64,000 nt of DNA, taken from the NCBI GenBank assembly GCA_018350325.1, contig JAEVLN010000015.1, positions 1,384,008-1,448,007 of the forward strand, given 5' to 3'. Shown here one piece after another: positions 24,101 to 35,838 of this stretch. Every line of letters begins with the position of its first letter. Positions within the stretch are counted from its first letter, which is position 1. A program made the translations under genes and the position numbers. This stretch comes from Globodera rostochiensis. Taxonomy: Eukaryota; Nematoda; Chromadorea; Rhabditida; Heteroderidae. The notes under the pieces were generated by a model. That model was not told the DNA's origin. It made no database searches and saw only the letters and a list, made by a program, of their open reading frames with translations.

Positions 24101-24917
24101 TCGTTTTGACGCTGAGCGACGTGAGCAACAAACCAAACTGCAAAATCAAGAGAAAAAGTACGATCACACCGTGAGAGCCTTCCATTTTGAGGAAATGGCA
24201 CTTTGGAAGGAACTTTCCGAGGAGCGGCAAAAGACCTTTCCGGAAATGCACGAGGCGTATGAGACAAAACGCATTGAGGAAGCCATGTGAGTGCTTTTGT
24301 AGGTTTAAAGACTATACCATTATTTTGGCTATTTAAGCAAGGAACACGAAAGATCCTTCGAGACGTACGCGTGTTTGGTGAAGGCCAAAGAAGATGCTAA
24401 GGAATTTATGCGCTCTGTGATCCAGTCGCACGCAGATGAGTTTAACGACCAAAAGGTTTGAGCTTCATTTATATAAAATGGACTGGTTTTGTGTCCGTAA
24501 CAGGTCGCGTGGAAGCAGCGTGTTGACGAAACCCGGAAGAAGTTGCTGAAAGAGCGTGCGGAACGTAGAAAGGAGCAGCGGAAAAAAGAGGCGAAGGAAG
24601 CGGAGTTGCGCAAACAGCAAGAGGAACAACGCCGTCTCGAGGATGAGAAGCGCGTTGCGGATCAACAAAAGCGCGAGCAGCAGCAACCGAAACGGCAGCA
24701 ACAGCCGGAGGAGACGACGGTGAGACGCCGAGAGCAAGCTGTTGGTGGCGGTGGTGGTGGTAGCGAGCAAATGTGGCGAAGTGAGAAGCCGACAGCAGCT
24801 GCTGCTGTGGAGAAGCGACCAGTTCCTGTTGCTCGTGACGAACAGCAGCAGCAGAGACAGCCGTCGCAAGCGCCACAGAAGGCCAAGTACGTTCCTCCAT
24901 CGATGAGGAACAAGTAG
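21164..24917 (+). CDS. eif-3.A: Translation initiation factor eIF3 subunit A
   Basis: Largest scaffold subunit of eIF3, which recruits the 40S ribosome and mRNA. Fourteen exons, starting at 21164-21277, 21403-21534, 21586-21722, 21779-22054, 22101-22296, 22344-22570, 22662-22923, 22996-23211, 23278-23376 and 23418 onward, then 23896-24030, 24096-24286, 24338-24455 and 24504-24917. The N-terminus and helical PCI region match closely: [47 protein letters not shown] [26 protein letters not shown] ... [22 protein letters not shown]. The second half is the Lys/Glu/Arg spectrin-like coiled coil, then a Gln- and Gly-rich tail ending YVPPSMRNK. It lacks the long DDRGPRR repeat tail of vertebrate eIF3a, as expected for invertebrates. 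The 3' end of exon 10 is uncertain: splicing at about 23655 or an extended exon both leave open frames. About 900 residues. Confidence 0.96.
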
Positions 24918-25401
24918 AAAGGGTCGATAATGGGACGGAGGAATTATTTATGTGCTTGTCTACTGTTATGAAAATATTGTTGATCGAAATATTAAAATGT
25001 GAGTATGTGTTCGTGTTTTAGGCCGTGATCAATGGGTGTTAAATTCTTTGCAAAAATATACACAATAAGGCTTGCTGCGTTTGGAGATTTGTTGGGATAT
25101 CACAAACCATTAAAGCGCGAATCTGATGAACTTTCTGTTGCCGCCGAATTTATACTAACTCTAGCCTTTCCCGTAGAAAGATAGATAATTTTCAACTGTA
25201 GGGGCATTCTTTTCGAAATTTAAACAAAAGTTGTGTATTATTGTACCAATCGATTGCTTACATATAAGTTAGCCGGAAAAACAATGATGAAAACTGTGCT
25301 GATCTTCATCCCCCTGTTCTCTCGTTTGCTCAAATTCAAATTATGTCTTCTGTCGGTGCATCAAGGTCCTAAAGGCAAAAACGCATCAATTCCAAGACGG
25401 G
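24918..25401. other. Convergent intergenic spacer
   Basis: 484 bases between the stop of eIF3a and the apparent end of the minus-strand ARS2 gene. ATTAAAATG near 24990 is a plausible 3' processing signal for eIF3a. Nothing else recognisable is present. Confidence 0.45.
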
Positions 25402-28400
25402 TTAAAAAAGACAGTCGCAAGCAAATAGTAGCGCGTTCCAAGCAAACCGTCCCCGGAATTTGTTTTTAAAACTCGCCTTATACGAAGGCGGCGCTCGTGG
25501 ATCCCGCATTCCTTCTCCACCACCGCCATTGACTCCACGAATAGCAGTTTCGTTCATCGGTTCCATGCGCCGCCATCCTCCAGTATTCATAACAGGTCGC
25601 GCACCAGCTGAAGTTAAATAACATTACATATATTTGCTGTTCATATAATTAGCCAGAAATGAGATTTATGAGAATTTCAGCTTATTCGGGAATTGGAAAA
25701 ATAAAAATACACATTAAACACGTACAGTAACGGGAAGAACCGCCATAACGGTCGCCGCCATAAGTCCCACCGCCGCCCCACGAAGGCGCATTACGTTGGA
25801 ACGCTAAAATAAAAATTGTGAACACATTGACTGAGCGATCGACCAACAAAGAAGCTGAGACCCTCTCGAAGTCAATTGGGTATTAGAAACTCACAAATTC
25901 GTTCAGCTGGTGGTTCCAATGCAGAGTCAACGCGGTCTCGAACATGAGAACTGTGCTGCGACTGGTGCGAAAAATGTGTGCCCGTTTCAATGGAAGATCG
26001 CGCGTCCACGCGCGTTTTCGGCTGCTCGAAAAGTTGTGGATTGTGTGGGCGATTTGGGTCGGTGATGAAGTTGTTGAAGTACAAAGCCTGCACAAAATGG
26101 AAGGTCGAGGCGTGAGGAATAGGAAAATTCCTACCTCATGGCGCATTTTGTCCACCTCTTCCTTGTACTTGGTGGTGATGTGCTTGTGCACAAATTCGGG
26201 CCCTTTGAATTTTTTGCCGGAAAGAGGGCAAAGCCATTTCTCCGGCCCCAACTGTTGCGTATTCACGTTGACGAACTCCTCGACTGCTCTGAAATGGAAT
26301 AGATATGTCCATGAATCATGATCCTATTAAGCAAAATTTTTCCCACTTCTCAGCGTCCTTCTTGCCAAGTTTCTGCAGCTCTCGCTCAGCCAGTGGAGTG
26401 CATTTCTTTAAAATTCCGTTCTCAAAACGGGCATTGAAGCTCTCCACATGTCCATCCACCGTACTTTTTGCCAATTGGGGTGCCCGTTTTGCCGCTGCAA
26501 TTGATGGCGGAATGCGACGAACGTGGAATAAACCGAGTCTGGAAATTTATGGCAACCATAAAAAGCATTCCAGACAACGCTCACCGATTCGGCATTTGGT
26601 CCTCCTGTGGATAATGAAGTGCCGCGTAAAAGTCCACCGAATGAACAATGCGCAAATAAAGCAGCAATCGGTCGAGCATCTAAAACCAATTCGCTTATTG
26701 TTGCAATTAAAAAATAAACGCAGCCTGAACCCACTTGTATCAACGCACGGTCTTCCTCATATTGTTGTGTGATTTCCAACGGAGTCCCATCGGCGGCACA
26801 GGCCCTCTCCAAAAGAAATTCCTTAAGAGGAAACACCAATCAAACTCAAACAAATAAATTAGTCACACATCGTCATTAATTCTTTCAACCACTTTCGGCA
26901 TAACAATTAATGTTCCCAATTATTAATTATCATTTTAATACCTCTTCAGCACTCGATTCCTCCACCATATAATTGACAATTCCAGACAAAATGGGGTTAC
27001 GACTATGCAGCACAGCATCGTCCAGGTCGGACAACAATTTCGACACTTAAAAGTAGTACAAAAAGGCAATTAACGGAATTAATGATACTACAAACACTAA
27101 TTTCAACCAAACTTCCTTAAATGATGGTCATGTCAATGGAATACCCCTTCTTTTCGCTCACCTTCGTCTTCGGTTCCGCCGCCCCGTCCGATGGTGTCGC
27201 TTTCGCCAGTCCCAACGCCCCCCTCCTCCTCACCCTCCTCCATCTCCGTCTTCTCCCCGTGGAGTCCTTCCCGCAAATCCAACAGCACAATGAGTCGAGC
27301 CGCTTGACGAAGTGCATTCGCCGCAACAGCGCGGTGAGAGTCAAGAGCAGAAGTGAAAACTGAGCCAACGCTGGCCGCGTCTGCGTCGGCACTGCTAATA
27401 CGCACTCGACGCTTCAGATCTCGATTGACCATGACGCCCAGATCGGAAGCCAAAAGCTCAAATTATATGTGGTTAAGAAACTGTTTCACTCAATGAGTAA
27501 GTTTATTTTTTTAGGCAATAATAATTATATGCAAATCAGCCCACCCTACTTTTGCTCGCCGAAGTGCCAAAGCGATCTCGTTGATGTTGACATCTCTACG
27601 GTAAGTAACCCAAGCAGGACGCACGCGAGTACCGCGTGAGTCAAACACCGGGTCACCGACGGCAAGTCGAAGAAAGCCCGGGTGTTGCTTACAAAGCTAA
27701 AAAGCAGAGTTTAAAATAAAATAAAATCGTTTTGTTTGTTTTCAATCTTTTTGAGTGGGTGCCCTGCACTCCCTCACATACATTCTCAAGATCTGCGATG
27801 AAAGCATTTGCCGGGACGGACCGGAAAAGCACAGAGCACGTTTTGTGCATTTGGTGCGGATGGGTCGCCAATTTATGTTGAGATTGGTCCGCCTGTTTGT
27901 TGAGAATGACCGAGTGCGTAATCTCCGTTCTTTCCGCCTTCGGCTCTTCCGCTGACGTGGCTCCGCCTTCTTCATCGCTTGTCTTCACATTTTTCCCTTC
28001 ATTCTATAAGAAATTACTATAATGCTTAATTATGAATAGTTTTTCAATTTACCATACATAATAAACAACGAATCCCAGACAAACCTGCTGTTTTTGTATT
28101 TCGTCTCCTTCGGAAGAAACCGTCTTAGTCACCACTATTCCACCGGTCTGATCGGATCCATCATTGCCCACGTCGCCCTTCTCCGATTCTAAACCATGTA
28201 AATATTGCCGGATTAGAAAAACAACCGACCCCTTTCCCTCAACAAGTCCTGCACTGATTCATCCTCAATAGGCTCGTCTTTAATTGCGTCGATGTCCGCG
28301 TTTGTGCCGCCCTCGAGTTTGACAATCACTGTGATAAACGATATTTTTCCATTAAATTCCAATTGGAATAATTTGTCAAGTTTAACGCACTTTAATTTTA

Positions 28401-29411
28401 GATTTAACCTAACCTCATAAAAAACATGCAAAATTTACCGGCGTCCATCAAACGAATGATGGGATCGGAGTGCGCAATGTCCAGCCGAATGTTGTCGAAA
28501 ATGCCATTGTCCAGAAAATCATTGAACACTGACAGCCGTTTCCGAATGTCAGAACGTTGTTCTTCACGCGCGGAACGGCTATCTTCCGGATGGTATTTGA
28601 AACGAAACCTATAAATGGGGAAAGTTAGAGGCAAAATGCATGAAAAAACAAAAAGATTTGCCTACCATTCCTCATCCTTATGACTTTGAAAATATCGTTC
28701 ACATTCCTGACGAAGAACTTCAAACTGAAAATATAAAACTAAAGCCCAAAGAGCGTTGACACTTATTCTCATGACCACCTTGAACCAGTTAGAACTTTCA
28801 AGGACCATAATATTGTGGGGTTTCGGGGAGGGGGCGGGCCCCACGCCCCCCCCCCCCTGGCTACGCCCTTGAGTACCTTGTAATCGTTGTATTTGGTGAT
28901 TGCCTCTTCATCACTAAGCGATTCGTCTTGCGTCGCAAGAAACTTTTTAAAGGTCAACAAAGTCGTCGTGCCCCCGCCGTCCGAATCCATGGCAGAATCG
29001 CGCCTATGGAATGTCGGCTCATAACTCTCGGATGCCGCCTCACTAAACTTTCCAAATGTTTCACACTTTACACCTAAAAGTAAGATAGGTAACTCACAAT
29101 CGGCCCCTTTTGGTCGCATGTTGGTCGTCGTCACCTCCACCTCCCCTGAATGTCCGCTTCATTGCTCCATTTGCGGCAAAATCTCCTCGTTTCGATCTAA
29201 TAGAGCATTAAATTTATTATTTTCAAAATATATTAGCTGGAAATCTTGTAAACTTTATGCTTTTCTGTGAGCTACGAAGCCCAAAATGTCATTGATTGTG
29301 TCACGAAAGTGAGAACCTTTCGAATGGACGACGAAAGTCTTGCTGCCCGCCTCCCCTTTCCCGGCTGAATTTTTCACGTCGACGCTCGTCTGGTTCCTCG
29401 TCATAGACCAT
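25402..29411 (-). CDS. ars-2: ARS2/SRRT (serrate) RNA effector protein
   Basis: Nuclear cap-binding-complex partner that steers capped RNAs to processing, export or decay and supports microRNA biogenesis. On the minus strand, from 29411: a charged N-terminus ([20 protein letters not shown]), [20 protein letters not shown], then the conserved serrate block [20 protein letters not shown] followed by [42 protein letters not shown]. The RRM-like middle follows ([34 protein letters not shown]), then [20 protein letters not shown] and the hallmark C2H2-like finger [20 protein letters not shown] followed by VHKHI. The tail is Gly/Arg-rich with [19 protein letters not shown] and the conserved RDPRA near the end. 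The exact last codons (stop near 25402) are uncertain. A small DNA transposon sits in the intron after YNDYK. Confidence 0.94.
28799..28871. mobile_element. Short hAT-like MITE in an ARS2 intron
   Basis: A 73-base insertion starts CAAGGACC and ends with the reverse complement of CAAGGGCGTAGCCAGGGG. That terminal sequence is typical of hAT-type elements as I know them. The 8 bases on each side are AGAACTTT and AGTACCTT (6 of 8 identical), consistent with an aged 8-base target duplication. The interior is extremely GC-rich with runs of G and C. The same CCCCCCCTGGCTACG end recurs at 47409-47427. Confidence 0.5.
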
Positions 29412-29864
29412 AGCTTTTGGATAGGCTACTTTAAGCTATTTATGTACTTTGCTTACTTTGTCTAGGGAAAACAACATTGACACATATCTTACTCACTGCA
29501 TATGTGAAAGGCGTGAACCCAACTCATCCATTGGGAGTTCTATAACTCTTTTTAATGTGACTAGACCTGCCCGACATGCTTCAAAAAAGACCAAAATATG
29601 CAAATTGTTAAAACAGGCACGAAAAATGGCACTTTTATTTTTCAAAAGAAACAAAACGCCAATCTAAAAAAGTCGACTCGGTCTTAAATTCGGGCGGGAT
29701 TGACTTTCTCTCATTTCGACTTAATATCAGTCTTGTTTTGTCTTCGACCTTTTGGGGACCGTTACAAACGAAAGAATACTTTGAGTTCAGTAAATTAGAG
29801 TTTTTAAAAAATTAGACTAAAGACCCCTCCCTTTTATAGGATTATACTTCATTTAGTGAGCTAT
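29412..29864. promoter_or_regulatory. Divergent promoter region between ars-2 and the FYVE gene
   Basis: 453 bases separate the divergent start codons. ATTTAG at 29851-29856, 9 bases before the FYVE gene ATG, is a good spliced-leader acceptor. The rest is AT-rich with no motif I can name. Confidence 0.4.
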
Positions 29865-32800
29865 ATGTGCGATTTTGGTCGCTCCTTGTCATCAAATGCT
29901 GTTCCGATGGACAATACCACACTTCCGGACATGGACGAACTGCTCGATCGGCTTGAAAGAGAACCCCCTTCAATGGTGGGGCTGCAACCCCAATTTTCTT
30001 CGATGGCGGCCGTTTGTCCAATTCGGCATGAACCTGTAGCCATAAAAGGTGTGTCTCAGACTTGTAACAGTAATGCTATTGCACAAAACAATTACAGAAC
30101 TACAAAACGATGATAGAAATGTTGAAAATGGTACATTGACGGATCGAAGTGACAAAGAATTGATAAACAGCAATGCCGATGAGGAGTTTAAATCAAACAA
30201 AAATCGGATCATAATGCTGGCTAGCGATGCTAATGATACTGAAGCAGAAGGCCAAATTGGAGTTGATCAGCGGCCAGTTTCAACGCCACCAACTTTGCCC
30301 CATAATTTATGGCAGAAAATACAAAATGAACGAATAATTGGCCAACTCCACGAAGAGGTCAAATATTTGATTATTAAACAATTAATCGGCCATGCTCTTA
30401 AGTTTAATGTTTTAGCAATGTCCAAGCGTGTTTAAGAGTGGAAACGATGATTCTACTGGTGAGGACATTTACGACCAAATCGATCGGATGGCAGCTCAAA
30501 TAAATGCTGAGGAGCTCGACCATAAAGCTGAAAATGAGCCCAGAAAAGACTTTGCTGACCAATTTATTACACTTGCAAATAACAAATGTCTTGATAGTTA
30601 TGTGGAGGCAATGGTCGAGTCTATCCTAGCACAGGTCAAACTCCATCGCTTTTCGACCAAATAATCATGAAAAATATCATTTTACACTTTTTGGAAGTAA
30701 ATTGGACAACTTGTTTAGATAATGACGGAACAAATTCATCAGGCCACCACAAACGGAACGGGAAAGGATGAAAATGAGTTGTCGCAAATTGTTGAGGAGG
30801 AAAAACTGACAGATAAAGAGGGGGAGCGAAGGGAAAAAGCAAACGTCGCCGAGGAGGCCGAAAGAGGTTCCAGAAATGCCGGCATTTTTGGCACACAGAT
30901 TATTGTTGTTTAAAAACAATTTAGCTTTTAACATTTTCTCATTAACCGATGTTTCAGTGACCGGTGAGCCCATTCTGGAGCCGTTCTCCGCCGCTTCTTC
31001 CTCAGCTCCGTCACCGGCCGACCCGCAGCAAACAAATCACTCCCCGATAAAAGACCAGCGGAGGAATCGTCCATTGGCCACAGTTCATGACCTTTCGGCT
31101 GCGCTGGACGAGTTCAAGCTGACGGAGAGTGAGCTGCAACTCGGCAAGAAGAGACCTTTCTGGTTTGTGCTTTGTTCTCCTTTTGGGGGGACTCGTTTAA
31201 GTCAGGGGCATACTCTAGAAATTTTTCGGGGAGTTGGGCACGTGCACAGTCGAGGTTCAACAGCATTTTTTCTTGTTCTAAATTAAAGCAAATAGGATCC
31301 CTGACGAGGACTGCTTGGATTGTATGCTGTGTTCGACGCGCTTTTCCATTGTCAATCGACGTCACCACTGCCGCGCATGCGGACGGGTGAGGATTGTTTA
31401 TTTTTAAGCCGATGTTCCCATATACGGTAACTATCCCATAGGTTCTTTGCCGTGTTTGCTGTACTCAACGGCGACAGCTTGCCTACATGGAGGAAAAGGA
31501 GGGGAAACAACGCGTGAGTTTTTCTTAATTTTTTGTATATATTTTTGCCTGCCAAAACAAAAAAATTCCTTTTGAAATTGAGGTTTGTGTGCCATGCAAT
31601 CGAACGTTGGATCGAATTGAAGAGTATGAGCAGCGCATGGCATCAGCAAAGCCGCGGAACGCTTACGGCGATGACGACGAAAATGGACAAGTTTTTGCTT
31701 CCGATGCGACACGACAACGGACACAACAGAAAAAGTTGCTAAAGGAAATTCTTTTTTTCTATTCATTTGACCCCAATTTAGTGAAGTGGCCGAACAGTCC
31801 CACCGCCAATCAGTGGAAGAAAGCGGCACATCGCGACCAAAGAAAAAGTCTTTGCTAAAGCAGCCGCCCTTTCTCGCTGGCGATTCCGCCGTTGCAATTG
31901 ACCCCCGTCAGGCAGCGGAGGTCGGTCCAAGCGGTTCAAATGCTTCTCAAACGACGGAAGGAAAACAGCCGGCGGTGGGAAATTTTGTGCCATTTAATTT
32001 GAATTTGACGTCTTTCTTTTTAGTCAAGTCTGACGGTGGCAGGGGCGGTGGGGAAACGGAGTGTGACCTTTCGGGACGGAGTGAACCCGGGCCACGACAG
32101 TGGGCCTAATTCAGCAAACAGCAGTACCAATGCGCTGTACGTGATGAGTGAGAGAATGGACTTGTAATTATTATTCCACTTTTTCTCAACCTTTGACTAT
32201 ATCATTTCCGAGTAGGCTTTAGTTTTGATTCCATTTTTTACAGAAATTGTGCGGCCACCGAATCGGTTGCAAGTTCCTCGCCCTATCGATGGTTGATCAG
32301 TGGAAGTGATCGGTCGACTTCGAACGGCGATTCCTCAGCAAAAATGCCATCTGTCCAGACAACGGGGAATGACGTGTCCGTTCCGTCTGACAACAACAAA
32401 AAAGTGTGTTCTTATATTGTTAGCACAAATATTCAAAATGTTCTGCAGAAATCATTTAAAAAAGCTGTTTTTAAGTGTGTTATATTCTTCCAATCAATCA
32501 GTTGCCACGTAAAATGTCCAGACGGTCGAGGGACCGTCGTATGGAGGAGGAGGGGCAATGTTTGCTCCTTCCAAAGAACGACGGAAACATCGACCAGCAG
32601 CAAAGGACGTGTCGGATTTGGCTGGTTGAGCGACGCATTGACGGAATTGAGGAGTTGGTACAGCGGGACTTGGCCGATGTTGGACTGACCGTGTCGGAAG
32701 AGGACAAAAATTGCAAAGATTGGACAGTTGCACTCCGAAGGAATTTCCATCTGCGAATTGAGCGGAAGAAAAGTGAGCAGACATTTTTGCACTTTGTTGA

Positions 32801-35627
32801 GGGGGTTCAACTTGACTGATTGGCTTCTCCGTCGATTTTCCTAATTTTTTTAGTCCGTGACGACGACGGCCTCCCAACTTTGGCCGTCTCCACCCGAGGG
32901 TTGGCCACAATTGGTGTCGACGAACTGTTTCTAGCGTTTCAATATGACCCAAAAAGTTTCGCAGAAAAAGTACGCAAATTATAATTAACGAAAGCAAATA
33001 CATTTTTTGCAATAAATAGGCAGAACTGAAGTGGGAACTGTTGGCGCTGTTGCAACAGTTTGACCTGATCTTCCAGCATTGTTTGGACGCCCAGGACGAC
33101 TCGTCGGTCGACCATCAGATGGGCATCAGAAAGTGCGGCGTTTGCTATTGCATAAAAAGAGATAATTCATTGTCAGGATATTGTGAAGTGAATTTGAAAA
33201 AAAAGTGACAATTGAAATGTCATTTATATTGAAACTTTCAGATGCATTTCACGGATGGCGCAACTTTACCCGTTACTCAGGAAGGGTCGTCCCCTGTTTG
33301 GACACAAAGCTGCTTCAATTTTATTTCAACGGCCGCATCCCAAACAGGTGTCGAACTGCTATATCCGCATGAACTTTTCGGTGTAAACGGATAGTTTTTT
33401 AGGAAATGAATATATAATAATACATGGTCATCAAATTCGGGCATTTTTCAGAGCTTTGCCGACTTCCATCCTCCCCCCGGCCCCTTCCTCGTCGGCGTTT
33501 TTGTCCAAGAGGAGGAAGTGCCTTGGGCAATGTGTGTGCCTTGCCGCGTGCTTCTCCGTCTCGGGATGCTTTCGGGAGGTGTCTCCCTCCGCCTGTTTTG
33601 TTGCTTCCGTTTTTAATGTCTTTTGTCAAGAATATCCGTTTCCGGTGGTCAATGTTCGTCGAGAGCAACCGTTGTTCACCACCGGTGCGGTTCAAGCTAG
33701 CGTACTAAAGGTACACACAACAACAAGAAACATTACACTTAGAAATTAGTAAAGTTGCTTCTATTATACCAAAAGGTGCTCAACGATTTCCGGCATTGGT
33801 CCTACCGAATGGCACGCCTTTGTGGCTGCAGTGTCGCAATTCGTGACATGTGCACCGATGTGATTTTGTCGCCGTGGGCGTTGGACGAAGTGCGCCAAAT
33901 TGTGGCGACCAATCGGAACATGATTGGTTGGGCGTTGAGTGAATTATGTGCAATGGCCGATACGGAAGAGGACAGCACGGAAGTGAGCTGGGTTGGGCTG
34001 TGTTGGGTTGTCAACTGTGCAGGAAGGGGGGGGGGGGTTATTCGTTTATGGAAGAGCTTCCGTGTTGGAGATGCATCTGTTAAAATTTATGTCAGGTTGA
34101 TTCCCATTTGGTGTGTGTGCAAGAGGAAGGCGACGACGGAGGCGCCTCATTCGTTACCCGAATTTTCTCACGAAATGACAGCGCCGTCGATGCGACAGAG
34201 CTTACGACGAGAAAGGGTGAAAAAGCAATTTATACTTGGCCTAATAAATGACCTTTTAATAGTTAATTGAGGACTTGTTAACTAAAAGTTGTCGTTCGAT
34301 TAATTTTTTGCCCATTTCTTTCAGTCACCGGCGCTTCCTTTGTGATTTTTGACGGTGCTTTGAGGGGCAGTGAGCGGCTACTGGTCAGTTTGGTGGAGGA
34401 TGGGCTGGTGGTTCGACTGCACGCCGATCTGATGGAGGTGCGCTTCTTTTTCCTAATCTTCAAAGATCGCCTTTTGTTCATTCTTTCTTCTAATTTATCC
34501 AGGAATTGGTGAAAGCTCTGATGGCTGGAGATTCTTTTTCGGCCACCAATGAGCAAGGACACCGTTTTTCCGTTTCTTTCCACTGTCAGGACGGACCTTC
34601 GTCACCCAACGTGGACGGCTGGCACAAATCGTCATCATCATCGATTTCGAAATGGATACCGGTTTGTGCAAAATTACAACTTATCCTTTGTACATAATTT
34701 TTAGGGAGTACTTCAATCGCCCATCGACGGTCGACCGCTGGACGGACATGTTCAATACGGGTAATGGTTGTGCTGCTGACTTTGTCTAATTCCGTTCTCT
34801 CCAGTCTGGACCGCTCTCGACTGTTGCGTTCCCTCATCTTCTTTCAATTCTCCTCCGAATGGGCCCTTCGCCTTTCGGCGGTAACAATCGTTTGGCACTT
34901 TTTCATTTTTTTGACCCCCGCAGGTCATCAACATGTTGCCTGGTAAATTCCCCAGCGCTCTTCAGCCGCGATTCTTCGATTTGTGCGAACAACTGACCAC
35001 TCAAATTGTGCCAACTTTGGAGCCGTTTCTGCAGGAATTGATTTCCGCTGAACAAAGGTTGGGAATGACCCTGTGTAAACGACTTTTTTCTGATTTATTT
35101 AGTCGTTTTCGATACTTTTTACATTTTATTCACGGAAAAGTGCGACTTATATTTATTGATCTGGTCAAATGTAAATGAATGGGGCGAAAAGCCAGGAAGG
35201 TGGAAAGGGTCCACCTCATAAAGACAAAGAGAGGCTGGGCGGGGAAAAGGGAAATGATACGTTATCGAAAAGATCGATAAATCAGAATGCCAGAAGATGA
35301 CATTCTCTTTTCTCCAACAATTCCTTTTAGGTCCATTTCGCTGAGAGTGCATGTTGATGGTGAAGCGATAAGCTACGAGACGGAGAAGTGGCCAGCTCTA
35401 CCGGAACAGCACTTTGTGTGGACAGTGACGCTTGACGAACAAGTCTGTCTTTAACATATATTTAAACGAAGGAGTAAAATATGCCATCACTTCAACAGCT
35501 CATCCCCTTTCTGTATGCGCTGTGCACTTGGCTACCAAGCGTATTCTTTGTCGAACTGCACACATTCATTGTGTCCGCTCGTCCACTTCCGGCGCTCAGC
35601 GTTCCCGACAATTCGAGCAATTTGTGA
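29865..35627 (+). CDS. SARA/endofin-like FYVE-domain endosomal protein (ZFYVE9/16)
   Basis: Early-endosome adaptor; relatives bind phosphatidylinositol 3-phosphate through FYVE and link receptors of the TGF-beta/BMP pathway to Smads. The N-terminal third is disordered and acidic (LPDMDELLDRLEREPPSMVG). The FYVE domain, about 31300-31640, reads DEDCLDCMLCSTRFSIVNRR, HHCRACGRVLCRVCC, then CVPCNRTLDRIEEYEQR, with the diagnostic RRHHCRACG and its Cys/His ligands. The C-terminal half matches the SARA homology region in order: LLYPHELF, LSEL ... GASFVIFDGALRGSERLL, GLDRSRLLRSLIFFQFSSEW, INMLPGKFPSALQPRFFDLC, EQLTTQIVPTLEPFLQELI, SLRVHVDGEAISYETEKWPA, LPEQHFVWTVTLDEQLIPFL. The last exon ends at 35627. 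The Smad-binding segment is not obvious to me. The start was chosen as the first ATG after the ATTTAG acceptor. Confidence 0.9.
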
Positions 35628-35838
35628 AAAATGTGTTAATTGAGGAGAGAATGTTTTAAATGATCGAAAAGTGCCCTTTGCTTTTTTTTTTCTCCTCTGT
35701 CCGGTAATAGATTTGGGTATGATGCCTAATTGCAACATAAAATGGAACACCCAATAAAAATAACAAAATTATGAACTGAGAAAATGTATTTATTAAAAAC
35801 AAATTGAATAAACAATGCCTTCATCACAACAACATCAT

